Positions 9,112-18,186 of a DNA stretch of 64,000 nt are shown here, in pieces; within the stretch, counting starts at the first letter, position 1, and each line of letters begins with the position of its first letter. The translations under genes and the position numbers were made by a program. The stretch is from the NCBI GenBank assembly GCA_022841705.1, contig JALHQZ010000001.1, positions 496,001-560,000 on the forward strand, written 5' to 3'. This DNA comes from Pirellulales bacterium. Its GTDB lineage: Bacteria; Planctomycetota; Planctomycetia; Pirellulales; Lacipirellulaceae. The notes under the pieces are model-generated. The model saw nothing but the letters and a program-made list of their open reading frames with translations. It was not told where the DNA came from and did not search any database.

Positions 9112-11565
9112 ATGGCGACACCGTTCACCGTTTTCCGTCGTTACTCGGGCGTCATGATGGCCTTTTTCGGGGCCCTCCTGATGATCTCCTTTGTGGTTGC
9201 CGACCCGCTGATGAATTGGATGAGCGGCCGCAACGGCAGCGGACCGGCGGGCGGCGGTAAAGAAGTCGCCGTTTCGTGGAATGGTGGCCAACTGACTGAG
9301 CAGCAACTCAGCCAACTGGTGATGCATCGCCGTATTCTGGCGCAGTTTCAACAAGCGGTTTACGAAATCGGCACGCGCAGCGCCTATGAAGCGGGCGTGA
9401 GCGAAGCCGAGCTCCAGAACTTGCGCGTGCAACCGTTGGCGTTACCAGCCACCAGCGAAGAGGGAGTCGAGCGCGATGTGGTGATCACCAAGCTGGTCGC
9501 TGAAGCCGCGAGCAAGAGCGGAATGGTGGTGACCAACGAGATGATTTCCGATTATCTCTTGAACCTCGGGCGTTCGCGCGTCAGCAAAGACCAAATGCGG
9601 GGGCTGATGTCGCAGATTAATGCGGGTGGCGGCGCTCGGGCTTCCATTGAGTTTGTCTTCGAGCTGCTGCGCGAAGCCATGCTCGCCCGCAATTATCAAA
9701 TGAGTTACGCCTATGCAGTGAGCACCGTGTTGCCGCAGGAGCGCTGGGCCGACTGGAAGAAGTTCAACGACCAAATCACCCTCGAAGCAGTGCCAGTGCC
9801 CGTCGCCGATTTCGTGTCGCAAGTCGGCGAGCCGACAGACGCGGAACTCCAAGAACTGTTCGAAGAATTTAAGGACCGCGAACCATCGCCCGATATCCTG
9901 CGCGATTACGGCAATCTGGAATTGCCATCTCCGAACCCGGCGTTTACCGTGCCGCGCAAGGTGACGCTGCAGTTCGTCAAAGCGGACTTCCAAAAAATGG
10001 CGGACGATCGGGAAGACGACGTCACAGCCGAAGAGATTCAAAAATACTACGACGAAAACAAAGACCTCTTCATCCGCGCCGACGCCGATCTCTCGGATGA
10101 GGACGAGAATGAACAGGCCGCTTCGGCTGCGGAAGAGCCGCAATCCACAGAGAACGACGCTGCTGCAGCGGATGCCGCGGAAAGCTCCTCAGGAGAGGCA
10201 ACTGCGTTGGAAACGCCCCCTGCTGAGGCGCCAGCCACCGAAACTCCAGCAACCGAGCCGCCAGCCGCCGAATCGCCAAAGCCCACCGATAGCGGCGCGG
10301 CGGGTAATGCCTCCCCATTCCGGTTGGTAGCGATGCAAGAACCGGCGGCGGATGTGGCGATCGATGCTCCGCCGGCCGAGCAACCTGCTGAAGCTGCGCC
10401 GTCCGCTGAGGGAGCAGCGGCCGAGGAACCGGCAGACGCGGAGCCTGCGACCGAAGAACCGAAAACCGAAGAGCCCGCAAGCGAAGAAGCCGCCAGCGAT
10501 GATTCAGCGGCAGAAGACGCTGTGGAAGCGGCACCCAAGTACCAATCGCTCGACGAAGTACGCGACCAAATTCGCCGTCGGCTGGCGGAAGAAAAGGCCG
10601 CCGAAGCGATGCGAAAACTCATCGATGACGCCTACGGCGAGCTGAACTCCAGCTACAGCGACTATCTGACCGCTCAGTTTGATGCCCAAGATGCCAACCA
10701 GCCCGCTCCCGAGCTACCGGCCGCGCTGGTCGATCTCAAACCTCTGGCTGAGAAATACGCTCTGTCTGCAGAGAAAACCACCGCGCTGTCGGTGCTTGAA
10801 TTGCAAGCCGTGCCGCTTGGTAAGTCGTTGTGTCCCGCCTACACGCTACAGCGCCGCGGAGAAGATGGTTCCCCCCAAGCGGTTCCGCAACCACTGTGGT
10901 ATCTGTTGTTTGTTAATGACAAGTTGGAAAAGCATCAACCTGTGATTGCGTTCGAACCGAGCACGAATGATGGCTACGTCGCGATGGTGGTCGAAGATAC
11001 CCCTCGCAAGACGCCAAAGTTCGAAGAAGTGCGCGAGCAGGTCGTCGAAGCGTGGAAGAAGCGTAAAGCCACGCAGCTCGCGCTTAAGCACGCCGAGGAA
11101 CTCGCCGCCAAGGTGAAAGAATCGGGCCGCACCCTGAAGGACTTCTTCGCGAGCGACGATCAAATTCAAGTCGGCGTAACGGATCCCTTCAGTTTCGTTA
11201 CCATGACCGGCATGTCGCCCACTACGGGCGCCATCACGCTGCAACTCTCGAACCCCGAACCGCTGCAAGCGGCTGGACCGGAGCTGCTCCAGCGGGCGTT
11301 CGAGCTGCGTGACGGTGAAATCGACACAGCGCTGAATTACAGTCGCGACACAGCCTACCTCTTCCGCGTGAACGAACGCCTCCGGAGCGAAGAGGAAATG
11401 AAGGCCGATTTCCTCCGCGACGGTGATCGCTGGTTCGCTATGCAACTCCGCCCGATGATCGCCGGCCGCCAAATGTCCGCCCGCAACCGCGTGTTCGGCG
11501 ATTTGGTCCGCAACGCGGAGATCGATTGGAAACGCACCCCGGACGTTGTGACGCCGGGAGCGTAA
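9112..11565 (+). CDS. PpiD/SurA-like membrane-anchored chaperone protein
   Basis: The gene encodes 817 residues from ATG 9112, where MATPFTVFRRYSG begins immediately before the single N-terminal transmembrane helix (VMMAFFGALLMISFVVADPL). The layout is that of PpiD-type periplasmic folding factors: one anchor, a SurA_N-like helical domain (LTEQQLSQLVMHRRILAQFQ onward), a central segment and C-terminal helical domains. I do not see an intact parvulin active site. Residues about 325-485 hold a long Ala/Pro/Glu-rich low-complexity insert with repeated A-[TE]-E-x-P units, splitting a SurA-like helix from its continuation (YQSLDEVRDQIRRRLAEEK). It probably assists folding of exported proteins. Peptidyl-prolyl isomerase activity is doubtful. 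Confidence 0.75.
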   Translation: MATPFTVFRRYSGVMMAFFGALLMISFVVADPLMNWMSGRNGSGPAGGGKEVAVSWNGGQLTEQQLSQLVMHRRILAQFQQAVYEIGTRSAYEAGVSEAELQNLRVQPLALPATSEEGVERDVVITKLVAEAASKSGMVVTNEMISDYLLNLGRSRVSKDQMRGLMSQINAGGGARASIEFVFELLREAMLARNYQMSYAYAVSTVLPQERWADWKKFNDQITLEAVPVPVADFVSQVGEPTDAELQELFEEFKDREPSPDILRDYGNLELPSPNPAFTVPRKVTLQFVKADFQKMADDREDDVTAEEIQKYYDENKDLFIRADADLSDEDENEQAASAAEEPQSTENDAAAADAAESSSGEATALETPPAEAPATETPATEPPAAESPKPTDSGAAGNASPFRLVAMQEPAADVAIDAPPAEQPAEAAPSAEGAAAEEPADAEPATEEPKTEEPASEEAASDDSAAEDAVEAAPKYQSLDEVRDQIRRRLAEEKAAEAMRKLIDDAYGELNSSYSDYLTAQFDAQDANQPAPELPAALVDLKPLAEKYALSAEKTTALSVLELQAVPLGKSLCPAYTLQRRGEDGSPQAVPQPLWYLLFVNDKLEKHQPVIAFEPSTNDGYVAMVVEDTPRKTPKFEEVREQVVEAWKKRKATQLALKHAEELAAKVKESGRTLKDFFASDDQIQVGVTDPFSFVTMTGMSPTTGAITLQLSNPEPLQAAGPELLQRAFELRDGEIDTALNYSRDTAYLFRVNERLRSEEEMKADFLRDGDRWFAMQLRPMIAGRQMSARNRVFGDLVRNAEIDWKRTPDVVTPGA

Positions 11566-11617
11566 CTAAACTCGCTTGGAACCGGATTGCAAACCAGTCG
11601 ATCGGGCCCCTGCACCG

Positions 11618-11650
11618 CGCGGGCCCACTCTCTGGAGAATTGGGCCCGCG
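11618..11650. terminator. Bidirectional terminator hairpin
   Basis: A perfect 10-bp GC-rich stem (11618-11627 with 11641-11650, CGCGGGCCCA/TGGGCCCGCG) with a 13-base loop lies exactly between the converging PpiD-like gene and glgB. Confidence 0.65.
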
Positions 11651-11651
11651 G

Positions 11652-13880
11652 CTAACCCATCTGCGGCTTGAACACCAGCGTCGACAGCGGCGGTAGCGTG
11701 ATCGTCAGCGACGCTGGCCGGCCGTGGCTTTCTTCGGCTTTGGCCATCACGCCGCCGCCGTTGCCCAGGTCGCTGCCGCCGAAGTAGGTGGAATCGCTAT
11801 TCGAGATTTCACGGTACCAACCGGCGTGCGGCACGCCCAGTTTGTAGTTCATCCGCGGCACGGGGGTGAAGTTGTTGGCCACGATGACAAAGTCATCGCG
11901 GTTTTTGGCCCGGCGAATGTAAGCCAGCACGCTATCTTCATGGTTGTGGCAATCGACCCATTCGAAACCGGTGTGGTCGAAGTCCACTTCGTACAATGCC
12001 GGCTCACTGCGGTACAAGTGATTCAGGTGGGCGACGTAATTCTGCATCCCTTGGTGCGATTCCCATTGCAAGAGGTGCCACTGCAGCGATTCGTTGTAGT
12101 TCCACTCTTGCCACTGGCCGAACTCGCCCCCCATGAAGAGCAGTTTCTTGCCGGGGTGCGTCCACATATAGCCATACAGCATTCGCAAGTTGGCGAACTT
12201 TTGCCACAAGTCGCCCGGCATTTGGTCGAGCATCGACCCCTTGCCATGCACCACTTCGTCGTGCGAGAAGGGGAGCACGAAGTTCTCGGTAAACGCATAG
12301 ATCAGCGAGAACGTCAGCTCATCGTGATGATACTTGCGGTGAATCGCTTCCTTCCGCATGTACCGCAGGGTGTCGTTCATCCACCCCATGTTCCACTTCA
12401 GGCTGAAGCCCAAGCCGCCCAAATAGGTGGGCCGCGACACGCCGGTCCACGCGGTGGATTCCTCGGCGATCGTTAGCACGCCCGGGTACTGCTGGTGGAC
12501 TTCTTCGTTGAACTGCTTCAGGAAATCAATTGCTTCCAGATTTTCGCGGCCGCCGTAGCGGTTGGGGATCCATTCGCCTTCATTGCGGCTGTAATCGAGA
12601 TAAATCATCGACGCCACCGCATCGACCCGCAGGCCATCGATGTGATACTTGTCGAGCCAGAAGAGCCCATTCGACAGGAGGAAGTTCTTTACTTCGTTCC
12701 GGCCGTAGTTGAAGATCATCGTCCCCCAGTCGGGATGTTCGCCTTGCCGCGGGTCGGCATGTTCGTAAAGGGCGGTGCCGTCGAACTGCCGCAGGCCGTG
12801 GTCATCTTTGGGGAAGTGCGCCGGTACCCAATCGATAATCACGCCAATGCCCGCTTGGTGGAGCGTATCGATTAGGAACATTAAATCCTGCGGCGTGCCA
12901 TAGCGGCTGGTGGCGGCAAAGTAGCCGACCGTTTGGTAGCCCCAACTGCCAGTGAAGGGATGTTCGCTCACCGGCATCAACTCGACATGGGTAAAGCCCA
13001 TCTTCTGGCAGTACTCCACCAGTTGCGGTGCGATTTCGTTGTAGCTCAGCCACCGGTCGGGATTCGCGGGATCGCGGCGCCAACTGCCCAGGTGCAATTC
13101 GTAAATCGAAACCGGCGCGTTCAGTCCGTTCCGTTCCACACGCTCGGCCATCCAGTTGGAATCATTCCACGTATAGGTATCGAGGTTCGTCACCAAATTG
13201 GCGGTCCGTGGTGGAACCTCGGCGGCGAACCCGTAGGGATCGCATTTCTCAACCGTGTGGCCCCATTTGTTCTTGACGGCAAACTTGTAAAGCGTGCCGG
13301 TGGTGAGGCCGGGGATGAAAAGTTCCCACACGCCGGAGGGAATGTGCTTCCGCATGGGGTGGCGCTTAGCTTCCCAACTATTGAAATCGCCCACGATGCT
13401 CACGCCTTGGGCGTCGGGCGCCCAGACGGCGAAGTTCACGCCTGTCACTCCGTTCACTTCGCGCAGGTGCGCGCCCAGCCGTTCGTAGCTGCGCCAGTGT
13501 TGGCCTTCGCCAATTAGGTGCAAGTCGTAATCGGTCAGCAAAGGATCGAAAGCGTAAGGATCGTGCATGGTGTGGCGCCCGCCAGCCTTGTCGGTGAATT
13601 GAAATTGATAGGGCGAGCCTCCAGCCCGGACAGATGCCCCATCTTGTGCAGAATGAAGCCCTTCGTACAGGCCCGCTGGATGAATTTGTCGCATGGATTG
13701 CCGCAAGTTCTGCTGCCCATCCACCAGCCAAACCTGCTCGGCCTGCGGCAAAAACGCCCGCACGGCCAGGGCTTTTCGGCCGTGGGATTCCACCGGGTGC
13801 GGCCCCAGGATTTCAAAGGGGTTTTCGTGGTGGCCGTGAACCAGGGCCCCGACGGCGTCGAGTGAAAGTTGGCTATTCAT
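11652..13880 (-). CDS. glgB: 1,4-alpha-glucan branching enzyme
   Basis: This 742-residue GH13 enzyme forms alpha-1,6 branches in glycogen. The order is a CBM48-like N1 domain ([11 protein letters not shown], typical of long bacterial GlgB), a second CBM48 ([19 protein letters not shown]), the GH13 barrel, and a C-terminal all-beta domain. The catalytic nucleophile is D420 in [10 protein letters not shown], the acid/base is E473 in TIAEEST, and the transition-state aspartate is in [13 protein letters not shown]. The +15 offset from the E. coli residues is consistent along the protein. No other glycogen gene is adjacent, so it seems to be a single-gene unit. Confidence 0.97.
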   Translation of the reverse strand: MNSQLSLDAVGALVHGHHENPFEILGPHPVESHGRKALAVRAFLPQAEQVWLVDGQQNLRQSMRQIHPAGLYEGLHSAQDGASVRAGGSPYQFQFTDKAGGRHTMHDPYAFDPLLTDYDLHLIGEGQHWRSYERLGAHLREVNGVTGVNFAVWAPDAQGVSIVGDFNSWEAKRHPMRKHIPSGVWELFIPGLTTGTLYKFAVKNKWGHTVEKCDPYGFAAEVPPRTANLVTNLDTYTWNDSNWMAERVERNGLNAPVSIYELHLGSWRRDPANPDRWLSYNEIAPQLVEYCQKMGFTHVELMPVSEHPFTGSWGYQTVGYFAATSRYGTPQDLMFLIDTLHQAGIGVIIDWVPAHFPKDDHGLRQFDGTALYEHADPRQGEHPDWGTMIFNYGRNEVKNFLLSNGLFWLDKYHIDGLRVDAVASMIYLDYSRNEGEWIPNRYGGRENLEAIDFLKQFNEEVHQQYPGVLTIAEESTAWTGVSRPTYLGGLGFSLKWNMGWMNDTLRYMRKEAIHRKYHHDELTFSLIYAFTENFVLPFSHDEVVHGKGSMLDQMPGDLWQKFANLRMLYGYMWTHPGKKLLFMGGEFGQWQEWNYNESLQWHLLQWESHQGMQNYVAHLNHLYRSEPALYEVDFDHTGFEWVDCHNHEDSVLAYIRRAKNRDDFVIVANNFTPVPRMNYKLGVPHAGWYREISNSDSTYFGGSDLGNGGGVMAKAEESHGRPASLTITLPPLSTLVFKPQMG

Positions 13881-13891
13881 GGGTGGTGATT

Positions 13892-13914
13892 CGTGAGTCG
13901 TGAGTCGTGAGTGG
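13892..13914. repeat. Tandem GTGAGTC heptamers
   Basis: Three consecutive, nearly perfect GTGAGTC/GTGAGTG units lie just upstream of the glgB start, between glgB and the next minus-strand gene. This resembles the other short-unit spacer repeats in the window (18933, 19630, 45124). Confidence 0.55.
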
Positions 13915-14001
13915 TTAGGTCAAGGTAGCCCGCAATTCGGATGCCTCTGCGAAGCCTCCTCCATCGGGACCTTGATTTGCTGCCTGCTGCTTTCTGCCCG
14001 C

Positions 14002-14613
14002 TTAAACCATCGCCATATCTGCCAGCCGGTCGCGCCGGGTCCTTACAATCAGGACCGCTTCGTCCTCGGCGTTTGCAGCCGAGAGCGGGGCAAAAGTCGC
14101 TTCCGCGTTGGATTCAGTATTCGCTTCGATTTCCCGCCGCCGGCGCCGCAAGAAGTGCGGGCCTTCCAATTGTGCCGGGGGATCAAGCCGGTTGGCGGAG
14201 GGCGCCTCCGGAACTTCTTCACCGCCCGGGAGTGACCCGAAATCGAGCTCGTGATACTCCAGCGCGTGGTCGATTCGCAACCACAAATCACAATCCCGAA
14301 TCGGCGTGAAGCGGCCAAACCGTTCCCACCGCCACTGGTTGCGGCGCCATTCTCGCAGGCCCCGTTGCAATCCCCGCAGCACGTACTGGCTGCGGGTCAG
14401 CAGCGTCACGCGGGTCGGTTCTTCGAGCGCTTCGAGACCCCGCACCACGGCCAGCAGTTCCAACCGTTCGCCGCCTGCGAGCGGCTCATGGTCGCTGACC
14501 GAGAACGTTTCATTGGTCACCACATCGTGCAGCGTGAATGACCACTGGGCGCGGCCGAGGGTATCGGCGACGACATCGGCGAGGAGCAGAACTCGGCGGC
14601 GGAGCAAGCTCAT
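14002..14613 (-). CDS. RNase HI-like protein, probably catalytically inactive
   Basis: The 203-residue product, starting at ATG 14613 (MSLLRRRVLLLAD), aligns by eye with bacterial RNase HI. GGERLELLAVVRGLEALEE matches the E48 helix, VTLLTRSQYVLRGL matches the D70 strand and helix, and DCDLWLRIDHAL matches the DLWQRLDAAL helix. E48 is kept, but the D70 position is Arg (LTRSQYV instead of STDSQYV). The homology stops before the HAGHPENERCD block, so the last active-site Asp (D134) and its histidine are absent. An unrelated charged C-terminal extension of about 80 residues replaces it. RNA-DNA hybrid cleavage is therefore unlikely. A nucleic-acid-binding or structural role is possible. Confidence 0.65.
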   Translation of the reverse strand: MSLLRRRVLLLADVVADTLGRAQWSFTLHDVVTNETFSVSDHEPLAGGERLELLAVVRGLEALEEPTRVTLLTRSQYVLRGLQRGLREWRRNQWRWERFGRFTPIRDCDLWLRIDHALEYHELDFGSLPGGEEVPEAPSANRLDPPAQLEGPHFLRRRRREIEANTESNAEATFAPLSAANAEDEAVLIVRTRRDRLADMAMV

Positions 14614-14818
14614 CGGTACGCGGAGATTCAAGGAACAAAGCAGTCCATCGGCCGAAGGTCCTCCGCTGACCGACGCCGAACGCTACAGGCCCGCTTCCAT
14701 TGCGATCCCCGCGAGAGAGTATCTCGCTGAACAGTGCTATCGGCAGAGTTGTGCTAGCTGCTCTAGTTTTCCTGCGTGGAAAAGTCGAACGGCGAACTTG
14801 CCTTGCACGATCGGGTGG

Positions 14819-15060
14819 TTGGGGTCGGCGCGTCAGCCGACCCCAGCCGTAGTGGAAATCGTTCTGCTCACAGCTGGGGTCGGCGAAAGCGCCGACCCCA
14901 GCCACCCGCCGGAAGTGGGCGTTGCAGCACGCGGCGCGACTTCGAAATCCGCTGGTCCAGACGGTTTTAACGATTGTGCCGATCAATCAATTCCTATCCC
15001 GCGCCTCGGTATCAAAACGGGGGTAGGGTTACCGCACGATCCCGGCCGTAGGGCCGGGAT
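14819..15060. repeat. Cluster of three spacer hairpins
   Basis: The 14614-15132 spacer holds no gene that I can support. It carries two copies of a hairpin with the same arms (14819-14847 and 14873-14902; core GGGTCGGC...GCCGACCC) and a third, different hairpin at 15039-15060 (ATCCCGGCC...GGCCGGGAT). The first two differ only in loop bases, as in REP-like families. Confidence 0.6.
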
Positions 15061-15132
15061 TCAATGTAGGCTTGTCGAGGCTGTTCCCTCGTGCCGTGCG
15101 GATGTTTGGGTTTGTTTGTCGGTGGAAGTCCT

Positions 15133-15546
15133 ATGCAATTTGGATTGTATTTGGTGCGGCACGAGATCATCACAGCGGAAGAGCTCGTCGCCGCGATTGA
15201 TCAGCAGCAGCAGTTGCGGACTCCGCTCGGTCAACTGGCGATCGAGCTCGGCAAGCTCTCCGCGCGCGATGTGTTTCGCGTGCTGCGCTACCAGGCCGAT
15301 TTTGCCCAAGGCCAATTCGGGGCCGCGGCGATTGAGCTGGAATTGCTCGACGAATCCGACGTTGCGGAATTGCTGTACCACCAGTCGAACCGCTTGCCTT
15401 CGATCGGCGAGATCCTCGTCGATCAGGGCATACTTACGCAGCGCCAGTTGGAGCAAGAACTTGCCGCCTTCCGCCGCGACGCCGAACGCTGCGGCATCCG
15501 CCGCACCAGCACGGCCGTCGAGATGGAAGCCGTCGTGGCGTGCTGA
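15133..15546 (+). CDS. MshEN/GspE-N-like domain protein
   Basis: This 137-residue cytoplasmic protein consists of two copies of the helical module found at the N-terminus of type II secretion and type IV pilus ATPases. The first repeat is LVRHEIITAEELVAAIDQQ with PLGQLAIELGKLSARDV. The second is LPSIGEILVDQGILTQRQLEQEL. In several systems this domain (MshEN) binds c-di-GMP; the canonical long MshEN motif is not clearly complete here, so binding is uncertain. There is no ATPase domain. The ATG at 15133 starts MQFGLYLVRHE; an upstream in-frame Met would add only an unstructured leader. Confidence 0.65.
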   Translation: MQFGLYLVRHEIITAEELVAAIDQQQQLRTPLGQLAIELGKLSARDVFRVLRYQADFAQGQFGAAAIELELLDESDVAELLYHQSNRLPSIGEILVDQGILTQRQLEQELAAFRRDAERCGIRRTSTAVEMEAVVAC

Positions 15547-15556
15547 AGCGCATCCC

Positions 15557-15621
15557 GTAGCACGGGACCAAAGTCCCGTGCGATGTAACTTAGTTCGCAC
15601 GGGACTATGGTCCCGCGCTAC
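15557..15621. terminator. Long palindrome between convergent genes
   Basis: A large, nearly perfect palindrome of about 65 bases runs from GTAGCACGGG to CCCGCGCTAC. Each arm also has its own small hairpin (GGGACCAAAGTCCC and GGGACTATGGTCCC). It fills the space between the convergent MshEN-like and HD genes, so it could serve as a bidirectional terminator or be a REP-like element. Confidence 0.6.
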
Positions 15622-15627
15622 GAAGGC

Positions 15628-16935
15628 TCACCCCGTCCGCAGAATCGCCTCCGTCAGCAGCTCCATCAAGTTCGGCAGCGACCGCAAGTCGTCCACCACG
15701 CGCGGGTGGGCGAAGATTCGCACCCGTTTCACATAATCGTCAAACTGTTCGCGCGCGAGCGTGCGGACCATCGGCGAGATCTCGCCGAGCTTGCGATACG
15801 CGTGCTGTTTGGCGAAGTAGACGTCAATTTCGAACTCCACTTCCAGTTGGGCTGGCGGGGCGTCGAACAGAATCTCGTGCGGGGCGATAATGCGTCCAAC
15901 CGCGCGGCTCAGCACCGTGGCGAAGTGCTCGGCGCAGTTCGCCAGCCACGCGTATGGCCGGCGCGTGAGGCGGCTGTAGAGTTCGGCGTCTTCAAACAGA
16001 CTGAACTGGGCGACGCGCTTGTAGAGTTTCCGCGTGGAGCCGAACAGTCCGTCCAGCAGTTCCTTCGCCGGTCCGTTACCCGCCGTCGCGCGCCACTGTT
16101 CTACGAACGGCCCATCCGTCAGCCGAAATAGGCTATCGATGTCGAGCTGATGGTGCGTCAGGAAAAATGCGCGTTGGAGCATGGCCGTCGCGCTCCGCAC
16201 GGCGTGATGCCAATAAACTTCGCTGAACATCACGTAGCGGGCAAAGACCATCATCTCGGCGGCCGTTTTGCCTTTGTCGGTAATCGCCAGCCCATCGCCC
16301 GCCGCGTTCAGGCACAAACTTTTGATCAGCCGCGATCGATCGAAGTTCTGCCCGTACGGCACGCCGGCGTGCAGGCTATCGCGTGAAAGATAATCGATCT
16401 TGTCGACATCAATCGGCCCCGAGAGGAGCGAGCTCAAAATCTTCGATTTCGCATCGGTCGGCTTGCCGGAGAGCAGCGTCACTACGTCGCGCGGGTTCAC
16501 GCCCCAATCGTGCCGCAGCACGTCGGCCACTTCGCCCTCGAGCAAAAAACTGTTGGCAAACAACTCATGGTCCGGCACACTCGGCAGCCGCAGGTCCTCG
16601 ATCGGGTGGCAGTACGGCCAGTGCCCCAAATCGTGCAAGAGCGCCGCCGCTAAAAAAAGCTCCGCATCCGCCGGTGCGACAAGGGCCCTAAAACGCTCAT
16701 CCCGTGCAAGCTGCCCCAAAAACTCGAGCGCCGCGTGATAAACGCCCAGCGAATGCTCGAACCGCGAATGCGTGGCGCCGGGGTAGACCAAACTCACCAG
16801 CCCCAACTGGCTCACAGCGGATAGCCGCCGAAACTCCGCCGTGTCGATGAGCGCGCGCACCCGCGCTGTTATCGGCACATCCACGCCGGGCGGAATGCGG
16901 ATCAGACTGTCGGCGGCGGAAAGCTCAGGAATCAC
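15628..16935 (-). CDS. HD-domain phosphohydrolase
   Basis: This protein of about 435 residues belongs to the dNTPase/HD superfamily. The metal-binding set is visible: the histidine in YPGATHSRFEHSLGVY, the HD pair in AALLHDLGHWPYCHP, and a later aspartate in GPIDVDKIDYLSRDS. The IDVDKIDYLSRD block is characteristic of dGTPase-like and SAMHD1-like proteins, so hydrolysis of a nucleotide is the best guess; the substrate is not predictable. The start is uncertain. I chose GTG at 16935 (VIPELSAADSL). A TTG at 16983 would add 16 residues and fall inside a repeat element. Confidence 0.8.
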   Translation of the reverse strand: MIPELSAADSLIRIPPGVDVPITARVRALIDTAEFRRLSAVSQLGLVSLVYPGATHSRFEHSLGVYHAALEFLGQLARDERFRALVAPADAELFLAAALLHDLGHWPYCHPIEDLRLPSVPDHELFANSFLLEGEVADVLRHDWGVNPRDVVTLLSGKPTDAKSKILSSLLSGPIDVDKIDYLSRDSLHAGVPYGQNFDRSRLIKSLCLNAAGDGLAITDKGKTAAEMMVFARYVMFSEVYWHHAVRSATAMLQRAFFLTHHQLDIDSLFRLTDGPFVEQWRATAGNGPAKELLDGLFGSTRKLYKRVAQFSLFEDAELYSRLTRRPYAWLANCAEHFATVLSRAVGRIIAPHEILFDAPPAQLEVEFEIDVYFAKQHAYRKLGEISPMVRTLAREQFDDYVKRVRIFAHPRVVDDLRSLPNLMELLTEAILRTG

Positions 16936-16981
16936 GATGGGAGAGGTTAGCTGAAATGGATGGAATGAGAGGTTAGGGAAC

Positions 16982-17007
16982 AATAGCCGGGGAGCTACGC
17001 TCCGCGG
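16982..17007 (+). repeat. 26-bp palindromic element, copy 1
   Basis: This is identical to 23474-23499, and to 24155-24180 in reverse. The core is GGGAGCTACGCTCC flanked by CC and GCGG. It lies just after the broken membrane protein gene, in the same orientation relative to that gene as copy 3 has to the intact paralogue. Confidence 0.75.
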
Positions 17008-17022
17008 CGATCGGGCTTAAGT

Positions 17023-17757
17023 TCACTTAACGGGTTCGATCCAGAGCATGAAACCATCGCAGGGTTCGGAGATGGGATCGTAACTGTATGTGCGAGGTTT
17101 ACCGTTCGGGTGTCGTGCCATCACCTTAATCTTCGCGGCACGCGCTCTATACAAAACGACTGGCTTATCGGCAGAAAACTCTGACGTGCGTTCTACAACT
17201 CCTTGGACGGTGAACATGGTTCCGCCAGTTTCTTAGTGAGCAAGCCAATCGTTTTTTAGTTCAACGACTGAGACTCCGGCGGCAAGCCCACTGAGTGGCA
17301 AATTTGGTTCATCCGAGCTCCATTGAAATCGAAAACCTGCGTAGGGTAGCCGATCCCCTGTTTTTCGATCGAACTCAGGCTCAAATACCACCTTAACCAC
17401 CCATTCACTCGACGAAAGAACGCTATCCGAAGATAAAGCCTTGGGAATGCCGTCCTGTGGAATATCCTGCGTAGCGTAGCAGACCATATACTTTCGACCC
17501 GGTGGTAAAGAAACTCGGAATTTATATGTTCGCTCGGATCCCTCCTCATCACTCGGCAACTGAATCGCGTGAATCTTCGTCTCATCCTCAATCCACAACT
17601 TGCCGGTCTCGTCGCGCAGCTTCTTCACCTCCGCGCGCAGCGGGCCGATTTCGCGCATGAGCAGCGTGATCGTGATGGCCAACGCGACGAGCGTGGTGAC
17701 CAGCAAGAGGGTCAGCAGCGAAAACCGCGGTATGAGACGCTGGATGAAGTTGGGCAT
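17023..17757 (-). pseudogene. Membrane-anchored protein split by an in-frame stop (paralogue of the gene at 23520)
   Basis: The first part (17757-17233, 174 codons) has an N-terminal transmembrane helix (FSLLTLLLVTTLVALAITITLLM), then a heptad-like EIGPLRAEVKKLRDETGKLW. A TAA at 17233-17235 interrupts. The same frame then continues (ATG at 17217) for 64 codons to PCDGFMLWIEPVK. The intact paralogue at 23520 has the same order and ends PCDGFMIWIEPAK, so the two pieces are one ancestral gene broken by a nonsense change. Two separately translated genes are possible, but the shared C-terminus argues against that. The function of the family is unknown. It is probably a single-pass inner-membrane protein with a periplasmic beta-rich domain. 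Confidence 0.65.
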
Positions 17758-18186
17758 GGGCCGTGAGTTTTGGCCGCTGAATTAAAGTCTGGATGTTCGC
17801 ATCGTAACGAGTGAGTTCGACCCCTGCGGGCGAAAAAAAGATGGGGCGCCCCATCGTAACCCAAACGGGAAACGAGGAATTGGTCTGGCGACTACGTAGT
17901 AACCGTTCCCCCCGCGTCGCCCGATCAAGGCGGCGCGCAAGTTCTGACCAAACTTTCCCGCGTCTCCACACACCAATTGGCGCTTGATTCAAGGCGCGCT
18001 CGTGCCAACGGTTCGCCCGCACTGCAGGACGGGCATCAGCTGAACCATCGAGCGCCCCGCTCGTGAGCGGCGCTGGGTGACGTGCGTGGATGATTGTACA
18101 GTATCGAGTGGCCACATCCTAGCAGGACGGAAGGAATATTTGGAAGAATTTTAGGGGGCTAAAGGCTGGGCCTGGCAGCGCGCAGT
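17758..18186. other. Spacer without recognisable gene
   Basis: About 430 bases between two minus-strand genes. It contains long open frames on the minus strand, but these read as compositionally random. I see no hairpin, promoter or RNA gene that I would defend. Confidence 0.4.

Noticed and set aside
14306..15736. A 476-codon plus-strand open frame across the RNase HI-like and MshEN-like genes
   Set aside because: It overlaps two better-supported genes in other frames, is rich in Ser/Arg/Pro from GC bias and contains no domain.
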